This document shows positions 33,180-35,799 of a stretch of 35,799 nucleotides of DNA, piece by piece (positions within the stretch are counted from its first letter, which is position 1; each line of letters opens with the position of its first letter). The stretch covers positions 1-35,799 of the forward strand of contig CAJXWT010000014.1 of the NCBI GenBank assembly GCA_913062595.1, read 5' to 3'. The translations under genes were made by a program, and so were the position numbers. The DNA is from an uncultured Fidelibacterota bacterium (lineage in GTDB: Bacteria; Fidelibacterota; Marinisomatia; Marinisomatales; TCS55). A model generated the notes under the pieces. It did no database searches. It was not told the DNA's origin and saw only the letters and a program-made list of their open reading frames with translations.

Positions 33180-33652
33180 AGCAGTTCCTGATTTTGCAGG
33201 TTTTTGTGGTCTCAGTAATGGCCCAGGTAACGCTGGATGTGAAAGTGTTGCCCAAGGGTGCTACCATTATTCTGGATGGCAAGGAAATCGGTTCTGCTCC
33301 TGTTAAGGGATATTCAGTGAAGCCGGGGGTCCATGAGATTAGGCTAGAGGCAAAAGGCTATGCTCCCGCTATACATGAAATAGCAGTCCAGGACGCGAAA
33401 CGACTTATTGCAGATTTTATAATGAACCCCATGTACAAAATAAAATTTCGAGCCAAGGAAAAGGGGCTTACTTTTGAATTGAATGGGGAACATACCTGGC
33501 GCGATGAAAAGATCAAACTAAACCTGGAAGCTGGGGCCCATCGATTGCGGGTGTATTACCTGGATGAATTATTCGATGACCAGATCATAGTTGCTGATCG
33601 TAATGCAGAATTTATATATACGCGATATCAGCCAGAACTGGGTGGAAATTGA
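33176..33652 (+). CDS. Secreted PEGA-domain protein
   Basis: A 158-residue exported protein with a signal peptide ending near V-M-A-Q (residue 17). Residues about 20-88 form a clear PEGA domain: V-K-V-L-P-K-G-A-T-I-I-L-D-G-K-E-I-G, then K-P-G-V-H-E-I-R-L-E-A-K-G-Y. A second, degenerate copy covers about 90-150 (L-T-F-E-L-N-G-E and L-E-A-G-A-H-R-L-R-V-Y-Y). PEGA domains are small beta folds found in surface-layer and envelope proteins. Both its start and its stop overlap the flanking genes, indicating coupled translation. Confidence 0.85.
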   Translation: MKQFLILQVFVVSVMAQVTLDVKVLPKGATIILDGKEIGSAPVKGYSVKPGVHEIRLEAKGYAPAIHEIAVQDAKRLIADFIMNPMYKIKFRAKEKGLTFELNGEHTWRDEKIKLNLEAGAHRLRVYYLDELFDDQIIVADRNAEFIYTRYQPELGGN

Positions 33653-34581
33653 TATTCAGATGTAAAATCATTATTCTTTGCTTGGGCCTAATCGGCGTGA
33701 ATCGGGGTGCTGATTATACAGGCAAGATTGCCTTTATAGATCTCACAATGGATAGCGCTTCTGTTGAGCAATATGGAAAATTGTTCACCACAATGTCTCT
33801 TCAGCTTGCGGAAACTGCCCAGATGCAGATTATTAACCCGCGGGAAGCGCTGGAAGTAGTTAGTCAATACGTGGATCTTGAGGATCCTGAACGAGATTTA
33901 CCTGATCGGGATATTATAATCGGCATCGGCCAGGAACTGGGTGCGGACTACGTGATGTATGGCGGCACAGAAGTCGGTGAATTTGGCTCTGTTCTGACCG
34001 GTGAAATACTTTCTGTAAAGTCCGGAGGTACGGTCAGTACGATTGAAATAAATATACTGGATGTGTTAAATGCGCTGGCCGCAGAGTCCAATATCGCCTC
34101 TTGGGCCATAATCGGTGCCGATCCGCCCTTTGCCTTGATGCAAAAACGCCGCAATCTATTTCCCAAGCTTCCCAGTGATATCAAGGAAGAAAAGACACCA
34201 TTTGGTGCCTTATGGCGTTCGACAGTGGCACCTGGCTGGGGGCAGTTCTACTCGAACAAGAGGGTTATGGGATATGCATTTCCATCAATCGAGGGACTTC
34301 TTTTTGGTTTGCTTTTATTCAATCTTTCCCAATACGCTCTTGCGGTAGATAACATGAATAAAACAACCAAATTGTATAATGCAGAAACGGATCCAGATAA
34401 AGTGTTAGAACTTCGCCAGGAAACTATAAATTATTATAATGCGCACAAGAGTTACAATGATACAATGGTCAGCACAGGCTATATGATTGGTACGGTGTGG
34501 GCCATTAATGCCATGCACGCCTTTCTTGCTGGTCCCAGACCACAAAAATATATTCATGGCCCGGAACCATATTCACAGTAG
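33649..34581 (+). CDS. Exported protein with CsgG/curli-like N-terminal region and DUF5683 C-terminal membrane domain
   Basis: A 310-residue protein. The start is TTG at 33649, overlapping the previous stop (TTGA). The signal peptide is I-I-I-L-C-L-G-L-I-G-V-N-R-G. Residues about 25-150 resemble the nucleotide-binding-like fold of CsgG/LpoB-type proteins (K-I-A-F-I-D-L near the start, then L-G-A-D-Y-V-M-Y-G-G-T-E-V-G-E-F). Residues about 185-300 match DUF5683: S-T-V-A-P-G-W-G-Q-F-Y-S-N-K-R followed by two hydrophobic helices and a tail with A-G-P-R-P. DUF5683 is an uncharacterised envelope membrane domain common in Bacteroidetes. The pairing suggests a membrane-anchored envelope assembly factor, which is inferred. 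Confidence 0.75.
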   Translation: MIFRCKIIILCLGLIGVNRGADYTGKIAFIDLTMDSASVEQYGKLFTTMSLQLAETAQMQIINPREALEVVSQYVDLEDPERDLPDRDIIIGIGQELGADYVMYGGTEVGEFGSVLTGEILSVKSGGTVSTIEINILDVLNALAAESNIASWAIIGADPPFALMQKRRNLFPKLPSDIKEEKTPFGALWRSTVAPGWGQFYSNKRVMGYAFPSIEGLLFGLLLFNLSQYALAVDNMNKTTKLYNAETDPDKVLELRQETINYYNAHKSYNDTMVSTGYMIGTVWAINAMHAFLAGPRPQKYIHGPEPYSQ

Positions 34582-34736
34582 TTAGCCTGTGTTTTTGGTG
34601 CATTTCAACCCGTTGTTATCGTTTCTATCAGCACTTTGAAGTACCCAAAAAAAGCACAAAAACTGACTGTACAAAAAACAAATTATTTTTTCCTTCTCTT
34701 TTCGTTACCATTACCCTGCGTTTACAATTATTAACC

Positions 34737-34752
34737 TGTGCGGTATATCACA
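34737..34752. promoter_or_regulatory. Candidate CRP/FNR-family operator
   Basis: TGTGC-GGTATA-TCACA matches the CRP-type palindrome TGTGA-N6-TCACA at nine of ten fixed positions. It lies 84 bases upstream of the cohesin-fold lipoprotein gene, in the AT-rich promoter region 34582-34836. Nothing else gene-like is visible in that region. A single match may be chance. Confidence 0.35.
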
Positions 34753-34821
34753 TGAAAAAGTAACTATTTTTCTTTTTAATTAACTCTGACATAAATTCAC
34801 AAAAATTTCAAGAGAAAACAT

Positions 34822-34831
34822 AGGAAGGAGG
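34822..34831 (+). promoter_or_regulatory. Strong Shine-Dalgarno site
   Basis: AGGAAGGAGG sits 5 bases before the ATG at 34837. Most other genes in the window lack such a sequence or begin by overlapping the previous gene. It fixes the start and suggests high-level translation. Confidence 0.85.
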
Positions 34832-34836
34832 ACATT

Positions 34837-35394
34837 ATGAAGGCGTATCGCTTGGCGGCCATAACTGTCAGCCTGAGCTGGATTTGGTTTTCCTGCCAAA
34901 CCTATGAGATAACACTCGATAATCCGATAGACGTTATTGCTGATTCAATTGCCGGTGTATTTCCGCCGGCTTTGACGATGCATCCATTGACCCAGACGGT
35001 AGCGAATGGTGATTCGGTAACGATTGGGTCTTACATCGTTGAACATGATACAACCCTCGCTGGGGTGCATACGCATGTTACTTATGATGCAGAGCTTTTA
35101 CAGCTGGATACAATTCTCCCGGGTGTTTTATTCACAAATGACGGGACCAATACACCATTATTTACCTATACCGCAGTTTTTGGAGAGTTCGATATATTTG
35201 TTTGGTATCTGGGTGCTGAAGGTGCTCTATCCTATGTAACGGAGACGGGGCATATCGCCGAGATCTACTTTACAGCCTTGAACACTGGCGAAACAATGGT
35301 GGAATACGACACTACACAATGCGAATTGGTCACACCTTTGGATGAAAGTATATCTATTCGTGGAGTCCGAAACGCTACTGTGACCATACAATGA
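34837..35394 (+). CDS. Cohesin-fold lipoprotein
   Basis: A 185-residue protein. The signal peptide (about 1-19) ends W-F-S-C, so Cys20 is a plausible lipidation site, although the lipobox is not ideal. Residues about 55-185 have the cohesin beta-sandwich pattern: V-A-N-G-D-S-V-T-I-G-S-Y-I-V, then L-A-G-V-H-T-H-V-T-Y-D-A-E-L-L, a G-H-I-A-E-I-Y-F-T-A strand and a final repeat-like strand. Cohesins bind dockerin modules and, outside cellulosomes, serve as surface adhesion or assembly modules. It has its own promoter region and a strong ribosome binding site. Its TGA overlaps the ATG of the next gene (ATGA, 35391-35394), so the two proteins may work together. Confidence 0.8.
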   Translation: MKAYRLAAITVSLSWIWFSCQTYEITLDNPIDVIADSIAGVFPPALTMHPLTQTVANGDSVTIGSYIVEHDTTLAGVHTHVTYDAELLQLDTILPGVLFTNDGTNTPLFTYTAVFGEFDIFVWYLGAEGALSYVTETGHIAEIYFTALNTGETMVEYDTTQCELVTPLDESISIRGVRNATVTIQ

Positions 35395-35799
35395 GTTCAT
35401 TGAGAAATATTGCTGCTATTTTTCTTTTCCTGTTATTCAGTTCCTTTGGATTAGGCCAGGTAACCGATTCCCATGGCGGAGATTTCGTAGTCGTAAGTGG
35501 TACGACTACATATGAATCATTGCCGTTCATAGAAACATTTTATGATCCAGGCCCAGGATTGGAGGGATTGGATGATCTTAATTGGGTAACAGCGCAATGG
35601 AATTCAACTTCAAACTCATCAGATGATTTTGATTGTGTGGATCCCCCATGTGGAAATACAGATTCATACATATCTTTTTTGACGCCGCCAGACAGTTTTC
35701 AGTTTGTAAATGAAAGTACGGCTTATACATGGATAACATACAATAGTGCGCCTGATTGGTCGGCTCAACCAGTCGCATATTTTAGATGGTCACAAATTC
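35391..35799 (+). CDS. Secreted protein of unknown function, truncated by the window end
   Basis: An open frame from ATG 35391 runs without a stop to the last base, giving at least 136 residues. The signal peptide is R-N-I-A-A-I-F-L-F-L-L-F-S-S-F-G-L-G-Q. The mature start is rich in Gly, Ser, Thr and Asp and contains F-D-C-V-D-P-P-C-G-N, which may hold a disulfide. The P-F-I-E-T-F and aromatic-rich W-x-T-Y segments suggest a beta-sandwich (lectin- or jelly-roll-like) surface domain. Such a start is common in large T9SS-type surface proteins of this phylum. The rest of the gene, and any dockerin, lies outside the window. Confidence 0.8.
   Translation, partial: MSSLRNIAAIFLFLLFSSFGLGQVTDSHGGDFVVVSGTTTYESLPFIETFYDPGPGLEGLDDLNWVTAQWNSTSNSSDDFDCVDPPCGNTDSYISFLTPPDSFQFVNESTAYTWITYNSAPDWSAQPVAYFRWSQI

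Noticed and set aside
1-35799. CRISPR arrays, insertion sequences, integrases, toxin-antitoxin or restriction systems
   Set aside because: I saw no direct-repeat arrays, transposase or recombinase motifs, or defence-related domains. The only antitoxin-type label (the YwqK-like repeat) belongs to an exported scaffold protein.

Overview
The window looks like a chromosomal segment (about 40-45% GC by eye) from a marine, Gram-negative member of the FCB superphylum. I infer a Candidatus Marinimicrobia (SAR406)-like or related lineage. The reasons are: a PorZ-like propeller protein with a FlgD/T9SS-like C-terminal domain, DUF5683 and PEGA envelope proteins, a CarboxypepD_reg-type TonB receptor, Na+-driven symporters (SSS and SLC13), many short signal peptides ending in AQ or GQ, and few Shine-Dalgarno sequences. 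This is inference from gene families; there is no rRNA or marker tree here. I see no insertion sequence, prophage, CRISPR array, tRNA or rRNA. No stretch above 300 bases lacks a gene; the longest gaps are 14003-14197 (divergent promoters plus a TPP riboswitch), 31546-31732 (a structured element) and 34582-34836 (a promoter region).

Layout. 1-7145 (+): a secreted MORN-like repeat protein, a small cupin, a YwaF/TMEM164-type membrane protein coupled to oligopeptidase B, a succinate-semialdehyde-type aldehyde dehydrogenase, and a tandem pair of secreted paralogues of unknown function. 7142-7540 (-): a small secreted protein converging on that pair. 7645-11074 (+): a site-2-type M50 metalloprotease followed one base later by a PorZ-like protein. 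11088-14002 (-): an OPT-family transporter coupled to adenosine deaminase. 14114-16510 (+): a TPP riboswitch running into the start codon of a TonB-dependent receptor, presumably for thiamine. 16595-17020 (-): ribosome rescue factor ArfB. 17142-23117 (+): DNA polymerase I, then a tightly packed run of ABC ATPase, ABC-2 permease, deoxyribosyltransferase-like protein and alanine racemase. 23131-25007 (-): an SLC13 anion/Na+ symporter and a small membrane protein.

25120-31545 (+) is the most unusual part. A periplasmic DUF1343 (NamZ/GH171-like) domain is fused in one reading frame to a complete Na+/solute symporter. It overlaps a second DUF1343 protein, which overlaps a predicted outer-membrane barrel, and a UMF1-type MFS transporter follows. 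Together they look like an uptake route across both membranes, plausibly for a cell-wall amino sugar. However, both DUF1343 copies have lost the Glu of the SPEHG motif, so binding rather than hydrolysis is possible.

31621-35799 (+): a hairpin element with a 29-codon ORF, a hotdog thioesterase, a three-gene envelope operon (SH3/CarboxypepD_reg lipoprotein, PEGA protein, DUF5683 protein), then a cohesin-fold lipoprotein with a strong ribosome binding site and a CRP-like operator, coupled to a secreted protein that runs off the window.
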